This document shows positions 14,640-27,349 of a DNA stretch of 64,000 nt, piece by piece (position 1 is the first letter of the stretch; each line of letters begins with the position of its first letter). The stretch covers positions 169,666 to 233,665 of the forward strand of contig JAIFAC010000047.1 of NCBI GenBank assembly GCA_026545765.1, in the 5' to 3' direction. Both the position numbers and the translations under genes were made by a program. Source of the DNA: Plantago major (taxonomy: Eukaryota > Streptophyta > Magnoliopsida > Lamiales > Plantaginaceae). A model generated the notes under the pieces. It searched no databases. It worked only from the letters and a program-made list of their open reading frames with translations, and was not told the origin of the DNA.

Positions 14640-14945
14640 AAATCGAGGTTCGATCAACCAAAATTGTTCAATATGTACATAGAATAGGTTTCATACCACA
14701 AAGCATATCATGTGAATAAAGTTTGACACAAACAAACTCTATCTAGTGTTTCACAGAAAATCGTACTACCCCTTCGAAGTATTATTGAAGACAAGAGGTC
14801 TCGGAAATAGGTTTTTAAATCGAGGTCCGATCAACCAAAATTGTTCAATATGTGTGTAGAATAGATTTCATACCACAAACCATATCATGTGAATAAAATT
14901 TGACACAAACTAACTCTATCGAGTGTTTCACAAAAATTCGTACTA
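14640..14945 (+). repeat. Variant pair: CAAAGCATATC monomer and ATAGGTTTTTAAATCGAGGTCC monomer start
   Basis: The first unit has AAATTGTTC, GTACATAG, CAAAGCATATC at 14,699, AATAAAGTTTG and CAAACAAACTC. The next has a GGAAATAGG change, GAGGTCCG and GAATAGATTTC. Features of both units are found joined inside one monomer at 18.18-18.30 kb, which makes this pair the likely source, or sister, of that chimera. Confidence 0.6.
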
Positions 14946-16919
14946 CCCCTTCGAAGTTTTATTGAAGACAAGAGGTCTCGAAATACATTTTAAATCGAGG
15001 TTCGATCAACCAAAATTGTTCAATATGTGCTCAGAATAGGTTTCATACCACAAACCGTATCATGTGAATAAAATTTGACACAAACTAACTCTATCGAAAG
15101 TGTTTCACAAAAAATCGTACTACCCCCTTCGAAGTTTTATCAATACAAGAGGTCTCGAAATACGCTTTTAAATCGAGGTTCGATCAACCAAAATGGTTCA
15201 ATATGCGTAGAATAGGTTTCATACCACAAACCATATCATGTGAATAAAATTTGACACAAATTAACTCTATCGAAAGTGTTTCACAAAAAATCGTACTACC
15301 CCTTCGAGTTTTATCAAGACAAGAGGTCTCGAAATACGCTTTTAAATCGAGGTTCGATCAACCAAAATAGTTCAATATGTACATGTAATAGGTTTCATAC
15401 CACAAACCATATCATGTGAATAAAATTTGACACAAACTAACTCTATCGAGTGTTTCACAAAAAATCGTACTACCCCTTCGAAGTTTTATTGAATACAAGA
15501 GGTCTCGGAAATACATTTTTAAATCGAGGTTCGATCAACCAAAATGGTTCAATATGTGCGTAGAATAGGTTTCATACCAAAAACCATATCATGTGAATAA
15601 ATTTGACACAAATTAACTCTATCGAGTGTTTCACAAAAAATCGGGTACTACCCTTCGAAGTTTTATTCAAGAAAAGAGGTCTCGAAATACGCTTTTAAAT
15701 CGAGGTTCGATCAGCCAAAATAGTTCAATATGTACATGTAATAGGTTTCATACCACAAACCATATCATGTGAATAAAATTTGACACAAACTAACTCTATC
15801 GAGTGTTTCACAAAAAATCGGGTACTACCCCCTCTGAGTTTTAATGAAGAAAAGAGGTCTCGGAAATACGCTTTTAAATCGAGGTTCGATCAACAAAAAT
15901 AGTTCAGTATGTGCACAGAATAGGTTTCATACCACGAACTATATTATGTGAATAAAATTAGACACAAACTAACTCTATCGAGTGTTTCACAAAAAATCGT
16001 GTATACCCCCTTTGAGTTTTATTGAAGAAAAGAGGTCTCGGAAATACGCTTTTAAATCGAGGTTCAATCAACCAAAATAGTTCAATATGTACACAGAATA
16101 GGTTTCATACCACAAACCATATCATGTGAATAAAATTTGACACAAATTAACTCTATCGAGTGTTTAACATAAAATCGTGTACTACCCCTTCGAAGTTTTA
16201 TTGAAGACAAGAGGTCTCGAAATACGCTTTTAAATCGAGGTTCGATCAACCAAAATAGTTCAATATGTACACGAATAGGTTTCATACCACAAACCATATC
16301 ATGTGAATAAAATTTGACACAAACTAACTCTATCGAGTGTTTCACAAAAATCGTGTACTACCTCCTTCGAAGTTTTATTGAATACAAGAGGTCTCGGAAA
16401 TACGTTTTTAAATCGAGGTTCGATCAACCAAAATGGTTCAATATGTGCGTAGAATAGGTTTCATACCAAAAACCATATCATGTGAATAAAATTTGACACA
16501 AATTAACTCTATCGAGTGTTTCACAAAAAATCGTGTACTACCCCCTTTGAGTTTTATTGAAGAAAAGAGGTCTCGGAAATACGCTTTTAAATCGAGGTTC
16601 GATCAACCAAAATAGTTCAATATGTACACAGAATAGGTTTCATACCACAAACCGTATCATGTGAATAAAATTTGACACAAACTAACTCTATCGAGTGTTT
16701 CACAAAAAATCGTGTACTACCCCTTTGAGTTTTATTGAAGAAAAGAGGTCCCGGAAATACGCTTTTAAATCGAGGTTCGATCAACCAAAATAGTTCAATA
16801 TGTGCGTAAAATAGGTTTCATACCAAAAACCATATCATGTGAATAAAATTTGACACAAACTAACTCTATCGAGTGTTTCACAAAAAATCGTGTACTACCC
16901 CCTTTGAGTTTTATTGAAG

Positions 16920-17095
16920 ACAAGAGGTCTCAGAAATATGTTTTTAAATCGAGGTTCGATTAACCAAAATAGTTCAATATGTGCATATTATATGTGGCAT
17001 ACCAGAAACCATATCATGTGAATAAAATTTGAAAAAAACTAACTCTATCGAGTGTTTCACAAAAAATCGTGTACTATACCCCCTTTGAGTTTTAT
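16920..17095 (+). repeat. Strongly divergent monomer with TATACC linker
   Basis: This unit departs from all neighbours at many points: CTCAGAAATATG, CGATTAACC, GTGCATATTATATGTGGC, ACCAGAAACC, TTTGAAAAAAAC, and an inserted TA giving ACTATACCCCC near 17,073. The TATACC insert also occurs at 25,036 in another divergent unit. Substitutions are spread over the whole unit, unlike the indel-only differences seen elsewhere. This is therefore likely a real old variant and not a base-calling effect. Confidence 0.7.
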
Positions 17096-18179
17096 TGAAG
17101 ACAAGAGGTCTCGGAAATACGCTTTTAAATCGAGGTTCAATCAACCAAAATAGTTCAATATGTACACAGAATAGGTTTCATACCACAAACCGTATCATGT
17201 GAATAAAATTTGACACAAACTAACTCTATCGAGTGTTTCACAAAAAATCGTGTACTACCCCCTTTGAGTTTTATTGAAGACAAGAGGTCTCGGAAATACG
17301 CATTTAAATCGAGGTTCGATCAACCAAAATGGTTCAATATGTGCGTAGAATAGGTTTCATACCAAAAACCATATCATGTGAATAAAATTTGACACAAATT
17401 AACTCTATCGAGTGTTTCACAAAAAATCGTGTACTACCCCCTTTGAGTTTTATTGAAGAAAAGAGGTCTCGGAAATACGCTTTTAAATCGAGGTTCGATC
17501 AACCAAAATAGTTCAATATGTGCACAGAATAGGTTTCATACCACAAACCGTATCATGTGAATAAAATTTGACACAAACTAACTCTATCGAGTGTTTCACA
17601 AAAAATCGTGTACTACCCCCTTTGAGTTTTATTGAAGACAAGAGGTCTCGTAAATACGCATTTACATCGAGGTTCGATCAACCAAAATGGTTCAATATGC
17701 GAGAATAGGTTTCATACCACAAACCATATCATGTGAATAAAATTTGACACAAACTAACTCTATCGAAAGTGTTTCACAAAAAATCGTACTACCCCTTCGA
17801 GTTTTATTGAAGAAAAGAGGACTCGGAAATACGCTTTTAAATCGAGGTTCGATCAACCAAAATAGTTCAATATGTGCACAGAATAGGTTTCATACCAAAA
17901 ACCATATCATGTGAATAAAATTTGACACAAATTAACTCTATCGAGTGTTTCACAAAAAATCGTGTACTACCCCTTCGAAGTTTTATTGAATACAAGAGGT
18001 CTCGGAAATACGTTTTTAAATTGAGGTTCAATCAACCAAAATGGTTCAATATGTGCGTAGAATAGGTTTCATACCAAAAACCATATCATGTGAATAAAAT
18101 TTGACAGAAATTAACTATATCGAGTGTTTCACAAAAAATCGTGTACTACCCCCTTTGAGTTTTATTGAAGACAAGAGGT

Positions 18180-18305
18180 CTCGAAAATAGGTTTTTAAAT
18201 CGAGGTCCGATCAACCAAAATTGTTCAATATGTACATAGAATAGGTTTCATACCACAAAGCATATCATGTGAATAAAGTTTGACACAAACAAACTCTATC
18301 GAGTG
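18180..18305 (+). repeat. Chimeric variant monomer
   Basis: The 5' part (AAAATAGGTTTTTAAATCG, GAGGTCCG, AAATTGTTC) matches the unit starting near 14,808. The 3' part (GTACATAG, CAAAGCATATC at 18,256, AATAAAGTTTG, CAAACAAACTC) matches the unit at 14,650-14,750. In the 14.7 kb region these two sets of states lie on consecutive units in the opposite order. One exchange or gene conversion between neighbouring monomers would produce this unit. Confidence 0.6.
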
Positions 18306-21300
18306 TTTCACTAAAAATCGTGTACTACCCCTTCGAAGTTTTATTGAATACAAGAGGTCTCGAAATACGCTTTTAAATCGAGGTTCGATCAACCAAAATG
18401 GTTCAATATGTGTAGAATAGGTTTCATACCAAAACCATATCATGTGAATAAAATTTGACACAAATTAACTCTATCGAAAGTGTTTCACAAAAATCGGTAC
18501 TACCCTTCGAGTTTTATTGAAGACAAGAGGTCTCGAAATACGCTTAAATCGAGGTTCGATCAACCAAAATAGTTCAATATGTACGAGAATAGGTTTCATA
18601 CCACAAACCATATCATGTGAATAAAATTTGACAAACTAACTCTATCGAGTGTTTCACAAAAATCGTACTACCCCTTCGAAGTTTTATTGAAGACAATAGG
18701 TCTCGGAAATACGCATTTAAATCGAGGTTCGATCAACCAAAATGGTTCAATATGTGCGTAGAATAGGTTTCATACCAAAAACCATATCATGTGAATAAAA
18801 TTTGACACAAATTAACTCTATCGAGTGTTTCACAAAAAATCGTACTACCCCTTCGAAGTTTTATTGAAGACAAGAGGTCTCGAAATACGCTTTTAAATCG
18901 AGGTTCGATCAACCAAAATAGTTCAATATGTACACGAATAGGTTTCATACCACAAACCATATCATGTGAATAAAATTTGACACAAACTAACTCTATCGAG
19001 TGTTTCACAAAAATCGTGTACTACCCCTTTGAGTTTTATTGAAGACAAGAGGTCTCGAAATACGCTTTTAAATCGAGGTTCGATCAACCAAAATAGTTCA
19101 ATATGTACACAGAATAGGTTTCATACCACAAACCATATCATGTGAATAAAATTTGACACAAACTAACTCTATCGAGTGTTTCACAAAAAATCGTGTACTA
19201 CCCCCTTCGAAGTTTTATTGAAGACAAGAGGTCTCGAAATACGCTTTTAAATCGAGGTTCGATCAACCAAAATAGTTCAATATGTGCGAGAATAGGTTTC
19301 ATACCACAAACCATATCATGTGAATAAAATTTGACACAAACTAACTCTATCGAAAGTGTTTCACAAAAAATCGGTACTACCCCTTCGAAGTTTTATTGAA
19401 GACAAGAGGTCTCGAAATACGCTTTTAAATCGAGGTTCGATCAACCAAAATAGTTCAATATGTACATGAATAGGTTTCATACCACAAACCATATCATGTG
19501 AATAAAATTTGACACAAACTAACTCTATCGAGTGTTTCACAAAAAATCGTACTACCCCTTCGAAGTTTTATTGAAGACAAGAGGTCTCGAAATACGCTTT
19601 TAAATCGAGGTTCGATCAACCAAAATAGTTCAATATGTGCACAGAATAGGTTTCATACCAAAAACCATATCATGTGAATAAAATTTGACACAAATTAACT
19701 CTATCGAGTGTTTCACAAAAAATCGTGTACTACCCCCTTTGAGTTTTATTGAAGAAAAGAGGTCTCGGAAATACGCTTTTAAATCGAGGTTCGATCAGCC
19801 AAAATAGTTCAATATGTGCACAGAATAGGTTTCATACCACGAACCATATCATGTGAATAAAATTTGACACAAACTAACTCTATCGAGTGTTTCACAAAAA
19901 ATCGTGTACTACCCCCTTTGAGTTTTATTGAAGACAAGAGGTCTCGGAAATACATTTTTAAATTTAAGTTCGATCAATCAAAATAGTTCAATATGTGCGT
20001 AGAATAGGTTTCATACCACAAACCATATCATGTGTATAAAATTTGACACAAATTAACTCTATCGAGTGTTTCACAAAAAATCGTGTACTACCCCCTTTGA
20101 GTTTTATTGAAGACAAGAGGTCTCGGAAATACGTTTTTAAATCGAGGTTCGATCAACCAAAATAGTTCAATATGTGCTTAGAATAGGTTTCATGCCACAA
20201 ACCATATCATGTGAATAAAATTTGACACAAACTAACTCTATCGAGTGTTTCACAAAAAATCGTGTACTACCCCGTTTAAGTTTTATTGAATACAAGAGTT
20301 CTCGAAATACGCATTTAAATCGAGGTTCGATCAACCAAAATGGTTCAATATGTGCGTAGAATAGGTTTCATACCAAAAACCATATCATGTGAATAAAATT
20401 TGACACAAATTAACTCTATCGAGTGTTTCACAAAAAATCGTGTACTACCCCTTCGAAGTTTTATTGAAGACAAGAGGTCTCGAAATACATTTTAAATCGA
20501 GGTTCGATCAACCAAAATAGTTCAATATGTGTAGAATAGGTTTCATACCACAAACCATATCATGTGAATAAAATTTGACACAAACTAACTCTATCGAAAG
20601 TGTTTCACAAAAAATCGTGTACTACCCCTTTCGAAGTTTTATTGAAGACAAGAGGTCTCGAAATACGCTTTTAAATCGAGGTTCGATCAACCAAAATAGT
20701 TCAATATGTGCGAGAATAGGTTTCATACCAAAACCATATCATGTGAATAAAATTTGACACAAACTAACTCTATCGAAAGTGTTTCACAAAAAATCGTACT
20801 ACCCCTTCGAAGTTTTATCAAGACAAGAGGTCTCGGAAATACGCTTTTAAATCGAGGTTCGATCAACCAAAATAGTTCAATATGTACATGAATAGGTTTC
20901 ATACCACAAACCATATCATGTGAATAAAATTTGACACAAACTAACTCTATCGAGTGTTTCACAAAAAATCGTGTACTACCCCTTCGAGTTTTATTGAAGA
21001 CAAGAGGTCTCGAAATACATTTTAAATCGAGGTTCGATCAACCAAAATAGTTCAATATGTGCGAGAATAGGTTTCATACCACAAACCATATCATGTGAAT
21101 AAAATTTGACACAAACTAACTCTATCGAAAGTGTTTCACAAAAATCGTGTACTACCCCTTTCGAAGTTTTATTGAAGAAAAGAGGTCTCGGAAATACGCT
21201 TTTAAATCGAGATTCAATCAACCAAAATAGTTCAATATGTACACAGAATAAGTTTCATACCACAAACCGTATCATGTGAATAAAATTTGACACAAACTAA

Positions 21301-24300
21301 CTCTATCGAGTGTTTCACAAAAAATCGTGTACTACCCCTTCGATGTTTATTGAATACAAGAGGTCTCGGAAATACGTTTTTAAATCGAGGTTCGATCAAC
21401 CAAAATGGTTCAATATGTGCGTAGAATAGGTTTCATACCAAAAACCATATCATGTGAATAAAATTTGACACAAACTAACTCTATCGAGTGTTTCACAAAA
21501 AATCGTGTACTACCCCCTTTGAGTTTTATTGAAGACAAGAGGTCTCGGAAATACGCTTTTAAATCGAGGTTCGATCAGCCAAAATAGTTCAATATGTGCA
21601 CAGAATAGGTTTCATACCACGAACCATATCATGTGAATAAAATTTGACACAAACTAACTCTATCGAGTGTTTCACAAAAAATCGTGTACTACCCCCTTTG
21701 AGTTTTATTGAAGACAAGAGGTCTCGGAAATACGTTTTTAAATCGAGGTTCGATCAACCAAAATAGTTCAATATGTGCGTAGAATAGGTTTCATACCACA
21801 AACCATATCATGTGAATAAAATTTGACACAAACTAACTCTATCGAGTGTTTCACAAAAAATCGTGTACTACCCCCTTTGAGTTTTTTTGAAGACAAGAGG
21901 TCTCGGAAATACGCTTTTAAATCGAGGTTCGATGAACCAAAATAGTTCACTATGTGCACAGAATAGGTTTCATACCACAAACCGTATCATGTGAATAAAA
22001 TTTGACACAAACTAACTCTATCGAGTGTTTCACAAAAAATCGTGTACTACCCCTTCGAAGTTTTATCAAGACAAGAGGTCTCGAAATACGCTTTTAAATC
22101 GAGGTTCGATCAGCCAAAATAGTTCAATGTGCGTAGAATAGGTTTCATACCACAAACCATATCATGTGAATAAAATTTGACACAAATTAACTCTATCGAG
22201 TGTTTCACAAAAAATCGTGTACTACCCCTTTCGAGTTTTATTGAAGACAAGAGGTCTCGAAATACATTTTAAATCGAGGTTCGATCAACCAAAATAGTTC
22301 AATATGCGAGAATAGGTTTCATACCACAAACCATATCATGTGAATAAAATTTGACACAAACTAACTCTATCGAAAGTGTTTCACAAAAATCGTGTACTAC
22401 CCCTTCGAGTTTTATCAAGACAAGAGGTCTCGAAATACGCTTTTAAATCGAGGTTCGATCAACCAAAATAGTTCAATATGCGAGAATAGGTTTCATACCA
22501 CAAACCATAGCATGTGAATAAAATTTGACACAAACTAACTCTATCGAAAGTGTTTCACAAAAAATCGGTACTACCCCTTCGAAGTTTTATCAAGACAAGA
22601 GGTCTCGGAAATACGCTTTTAAATCGAGGTTCGATCAACCAAAATAGTTCAATATGTGCACAGAATAGGTTTCATACCACGAACCATATCATGTGAATAA
22701 AATTAGACACAAACTAACTCTATCGAGTGTTTCACAAAAAATCGTGTACTACCCCTTCGAAGTTTTATCAAGACAAGAGGTCTCGAAATACGCTTTTAAA
22801 TCGAGGTTCGATCTACCAAAATAGTTCAATATGTGCGTAGAATAGGTTTCATACCACAAACCATATCATGTGAATAAAATTTGACACAAACTAACTCTAT
22901 CGAGTGTTTCACAAAAAATCGTGGTACTACCCCTTCGAAGTTTTATCAAGACAAGAGGTCTCGAAATACGCTTTTAAATCGAGGTTCGATCAACCAAAAT
23001 AGTTCAATATGTGCATGAATAGGTTTCATACCACAAACCATATCATGTGAATAAAATTTGACACAAACTAACTCTATCGAAAGTGTTTCACAAAAATCGG
23101 TACTACCCCTTCGAAGTTTTATTGAAGACAAGAGGTCTCGAAATACGCTTTTAAATCGAGGTTCGATCAACCAAAATAGTTCAATATGTGTAGAATAGGT
23201 TTCATACCACAAACCATATCATGTGAATAAAATTTGACACAAACTAACTCTATCGAAAGTGTTTCACAAAAATCGTGTACTACCCCTTCGAGTTTTATTC
23301 AAGACAAGAGGTCTCGAAATACGCTTTTAAATCGAGGTTCGATCAACCAAAATAGTTCAATATGTACGAGAATAGGTTTCATACCACAAACCATATCATG
23401 TGAATAAAATTTGACACAAACTAACTCTATCGAGTGTTTCACAAAAATCGTGGTACTACCCCTTCGAAGTTTTATCAAGACAAGAGGTCTCGAAATACGC
23501 TTTTAAATCGAGGTTCGATCAACCAAAATAGTTCAATATGTGCGAGAATAGGTTTCATACCACAAACCATATCATGTGAATAAAATTTGACACAAACTAA
23601 CTCTATCGAGTGTTTCACAAAAATCGTACTACCCCTTTCGAAGTTTTATTGAAGACAAGAGGTCTCGAAATACGCTTTTAAATCGAGGTTCGATCAACCA
23701 AAATAGTTCAATATGTGCATAGAATAGGTTTCATACCACAAACCATATCATGTGAATAAAATTTGACACAAACTAACTCTATCGAAAGTGTTTCACAAAA
23801 ATCGGTACTACCCTTCGAGTTTTATCAAGACAAGAGGTCTCGAAATACGCTTTTAAATCGAGGTTCGATCAACCAAAATAGTTCAATATGTGTAGAATAG
23901 GTTTCATACCACAAACCATATCATGTGAATAAAATTTGACACAAACTAACTCTATCGAAAGTGTTTCACAAAAAATCGTGTACTACCCCTTCGAGTTTTA
24001 TTGAAGACAAGAGGTCTCGAAATACATTTTTAAATCGAGGTCGATCAACCAAAATAGTTCAATATGTGCGAGAATAGGTTTCATACCACAAACCATATCA
24101 TGTGAATAAAATTTGACACAAACTAACTCTATCGAAAGTGTTTCAAAAAATCGTGTACTACCCCTTCGAAGTTTTATTGAAGACAAGAGGTCTCGAAATA
24201 CGCTTTTAAATCGAGGTTCGATCAACCAAAATAGTTCAATATGTGCGAGAATAGGTTTCATACCACAAACCATATCATGTGAATAAAATTTGACACAAAC

Positions 24301-24879
24301 TAACTCTATCGAGTGTTTCACAAAAAATCGTACTACCCCTTCGAAGTTTTATTGAAGACAAGAGGTCTCGAAATACGCTTTTAAATCGAGGTTCGATCAA
24401 CCAAAATAGTTCAATATGTGCATGAATAGGTTTCATACCACAAACCATATCATGTGAATAAAATTTGACACAAACTAACTCTATCGAGTGTTTCACAAAA
24501 ATCGTACTACCCCTTTCGAAGTTTTATTGAAGACAAGAGGTCTCGGAAATACGCTTTTAAATCGAGGTTCGATCAACCAAAATAGTTCAATATGTGAGAA
24601 TAGGTTTCATACCACAAACCATATCATGTGAATAAAATTTGACACAAACTAACTCTATCGAGTGTTTCAAAAAATCGTACTACCCCTTTGAGTTTTATTG
24701 AAGACAAGAGGTCTCGAAATACGCTTTTAAATCGAGGTTCGATCAACCAAAATAGTTCAATATGTGCGAGAATAGGTTTCATACCACAAACCATATCATG
24801 TGAATAAAATTTGACACAAACTAACTCTATCGAAAGTGTTTCACAAAAATCGGTACTACCCCTTTGAAGTTTTATTGAA

Positions 24880-25560
24880 GAGAAGAGGTGTCGGAAATAC
24901 GTTTTTAAATCGAGGTTCAATCAAGAAAAATAGTTCAATATTTGCATAGAATAGGTGTCATACGACAAACCATATCATGTCAATAAAATTTGACACAAAC
25001 TAACACTATCGAGTGTTTCACAAAAAATCGTGTATTATACCCCCTTTGAGTTTTATTGAAGACAAGAGGTCTCGAAATACGCTTTTAAATCGAGGTTCAA
25101 TCAACCAAAATAGTTCAATATGTACACATAATAGGTTTCATACCACAAACCGTATCATGTGAATAAAATTTGACACAAACTAACTCTATCGAGTGTTTCA
25201 CAAAAAATCGTGTACTACCCCCTTTGAGTTTTATTGAAGAAAAGAGGTCTCGGAAATACGCTTTTAAATCGAGATTCAATCAACCAAAATAGTTCAATAT
25301 GTACACAGAATAAGTTTCATACCACAAACCGTATTATGTGAATAAAAATTGACACAAACTAACTCTATCGAGTGTTTTACAAAAAATCGTGTACTACCCC
25401 CTTTGAGTTTTATTGAATACAAGAGGTCTCGGAAATACATTTTTAAATCGAGGTTCGATCAACCAAAATGGTTCAATATGTGCGTAGAATAGGTTTCATA
25501 CCAAAAACCATATCATGTGAATAAAATTTGACACAAATTAACTCTATCGAGTGTTTCACA
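24880..25560 (+). repeat. Divergent-monomer island 1
   Basis: Four units interrupt the homogeneous block. The first has AGAAGAGGTGTCGG, CAATCAAGAAAAATAG, ATTTGCATAG, AGGTGTCATACGAC, ATGTCAATAAAA and a TATACC insert at 25,036. The second is B-like with TTCAATCAACC and GTACACATAATAGG. The third has GAGATTCAATC at 25,271 and AGAATAAGTTTC. The fourth is A-type, with GAATACAAGAGG, TGGTTC and CAAATTAAC. The TATACC mark is shared with 17,075, and the GAGATTCAATC/AATAAGTTTC pair with 21.21-21.25 kb. Confidence 0.75.
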
Positions 25561-27349
25561 AAAATCGTACTACCCCTTCGAAGTTTTATTGAAGACAAGA
25601 GGTCTCGAAATACGATTTTAAATCGAGGTTCGATCAACCAAAATAGTTCAATATGTGCGAGAATAGGTTTCATACCACAAACCATATCATGTGAATAAAA
25701 TTTGACACAAACTAACTCTATCGAAAGTGTTTCACAAAAATCGTACTACCCCTTTGAGTTTTATTGAAGACAAGAGGTCTCGAAATACGCTTTTAAATCG
25801 AGGTTCGATCAACCAAAATAGTTCAATATGTGCGAGAATAGGTTTCATACCACAAACCATATCATGTGAATAAAATTTGACACAAACTAACTCTATCGAA
25901 AGTGTTTCACAAAAAATCGGTACTACCCCTTTGAGTTTTATTGAAGACAAGAGGTCTCGAAATACGCTTTTAAATCGAGGTTCGATCAACCAAAATAGTT
26001 CAATATGTACGAGAATAGGTTTCATACCACAAACCATATCATGTGAATAAAATTTGACACAAACTAACTCTATCGAAAGTGTTTCACAAAAATCGTGTAC
26101 TACCCCTTCGAAGTTTTATTGAAGACAAGAGGTCTCGAAATACGCTTTTAAATCGAGGTTCGATCAACCAAAATAGTTCAATATGTGCGAGAATAGGTTT
26201 CATACCACAAACCATATCATGTGAATAAAATTTGACACAAACTAACTCTATCGAGTGTTTCACAAAAATCGTACTACCCCTTCGAGTTTTATTGAAGACA
26301 AGAGGTCTCGAAATACGCTTTTAAATCGAGGTTCGATCAACCAAAATAGTTCAATATGTGCGAGAATAGGTTTCATACCACAAACCATATCATGTGAATA
26401 AAATTTGACACAAACTAACTCTATCGAAAGTGTTTCACAAAAAATCGTACTACCCCTTCGAAGTTTTATTGAAGACAAGAGGTCTCGAAATACGCTTTTA
26501 AATCGAGGTTCGATCAACCAAAATAGTTCAATATGTGCAGAATAGGTTTCATACCACAAACCATATCATGTGAATAAAATTTGACACAAACTAACTCTAT
26601 CGAGTGTTTCACAAAAATCGTGTACTACCCCTTCGAAGTTTTATTGAAGACAAGAGGTCTCGAAATACGCTTAAATCGAGGTTCGATCAACCAAAATAGT
26701 TCAATATGTGCGAGAATAGGTTTCATACCACAAACCATATCATGTGAATAAAATTTGACACAAACTAACTCTATCGAAAGTGTTTCACAAAAAATCGGTA
26801 CTACCCCTTCGAGTTTTATTGAAGACAAGAGGTCTCGAAATACGCTTTTAAATCGAGGTTCGATCAACCAAAATAGTTCAATATGTGCGAGAATAGGTTT
26901 CATACCACAAACCATATCATGTGAATAAAATTTGACACAAACTAACTCTATCGAGTGTTTCACAAAAATCGTGTACTACCCCTTCGAAGTTTTATTCAAG
27001 ACAAGAGGTCTCGAAATACGCTTTTAAATCGAGGTTCGATCAACCAAAATAGTTCAATATGTGCGAGAATAGGTTTCATACCACAAACCATATCATGTGA
27101 ATAAAATTTGACACAAACTAACTCTATCATCGAGTGTTTCACAAAAAATCGTGTACTACCCCTTCGAGTTTTATTGAAGACAAGAGGTCTCGAAATACGC
27201 TTTAAATCGAGGTTCGATCAACCAAAATAGTTCAATATGTGCGAGAATAGGTTTCATACCACAAACCATATCATGTGAATAAAATTTGACACAATCTAAC
27301 TCTATCGAAAGTGTTTCACAAAAATCGGTACTACCCCTTTGAGTTTTAT

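Larger units (their letters stand above)
14230..22000 (+). repeat. Transition zone: mixed monomers, sporadic A/B dimers
   Basis: Regular A-B alternation breaks down. A-type units (TGGTTC with CCAAAAACC) still occur at about 14.4, 15.5, 16.4, 17.3, 18.0, 18.7, 20.3 and 21.4 kb. B-like, GTGCACAG and GAAGACAAGAGG units lie between them in no fixed order. Rare states occur in pairs a few kilobases apart, which suggests repeated local copying. Hybrid units are present, for example an A-type TGGTTC with the B-type CCACAAACC near 15.19-15.26 kb. The boundaries are gradual and approximate. Confidence 0.65.

Noticed and set aside
16920..17095. Mobile-element insertion in the most divergent monomer
   Set aside because: It keeps monomer length and alignable order throughout. 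There are no terminal repeats or target-site duplication, so it is an old satellite variant.
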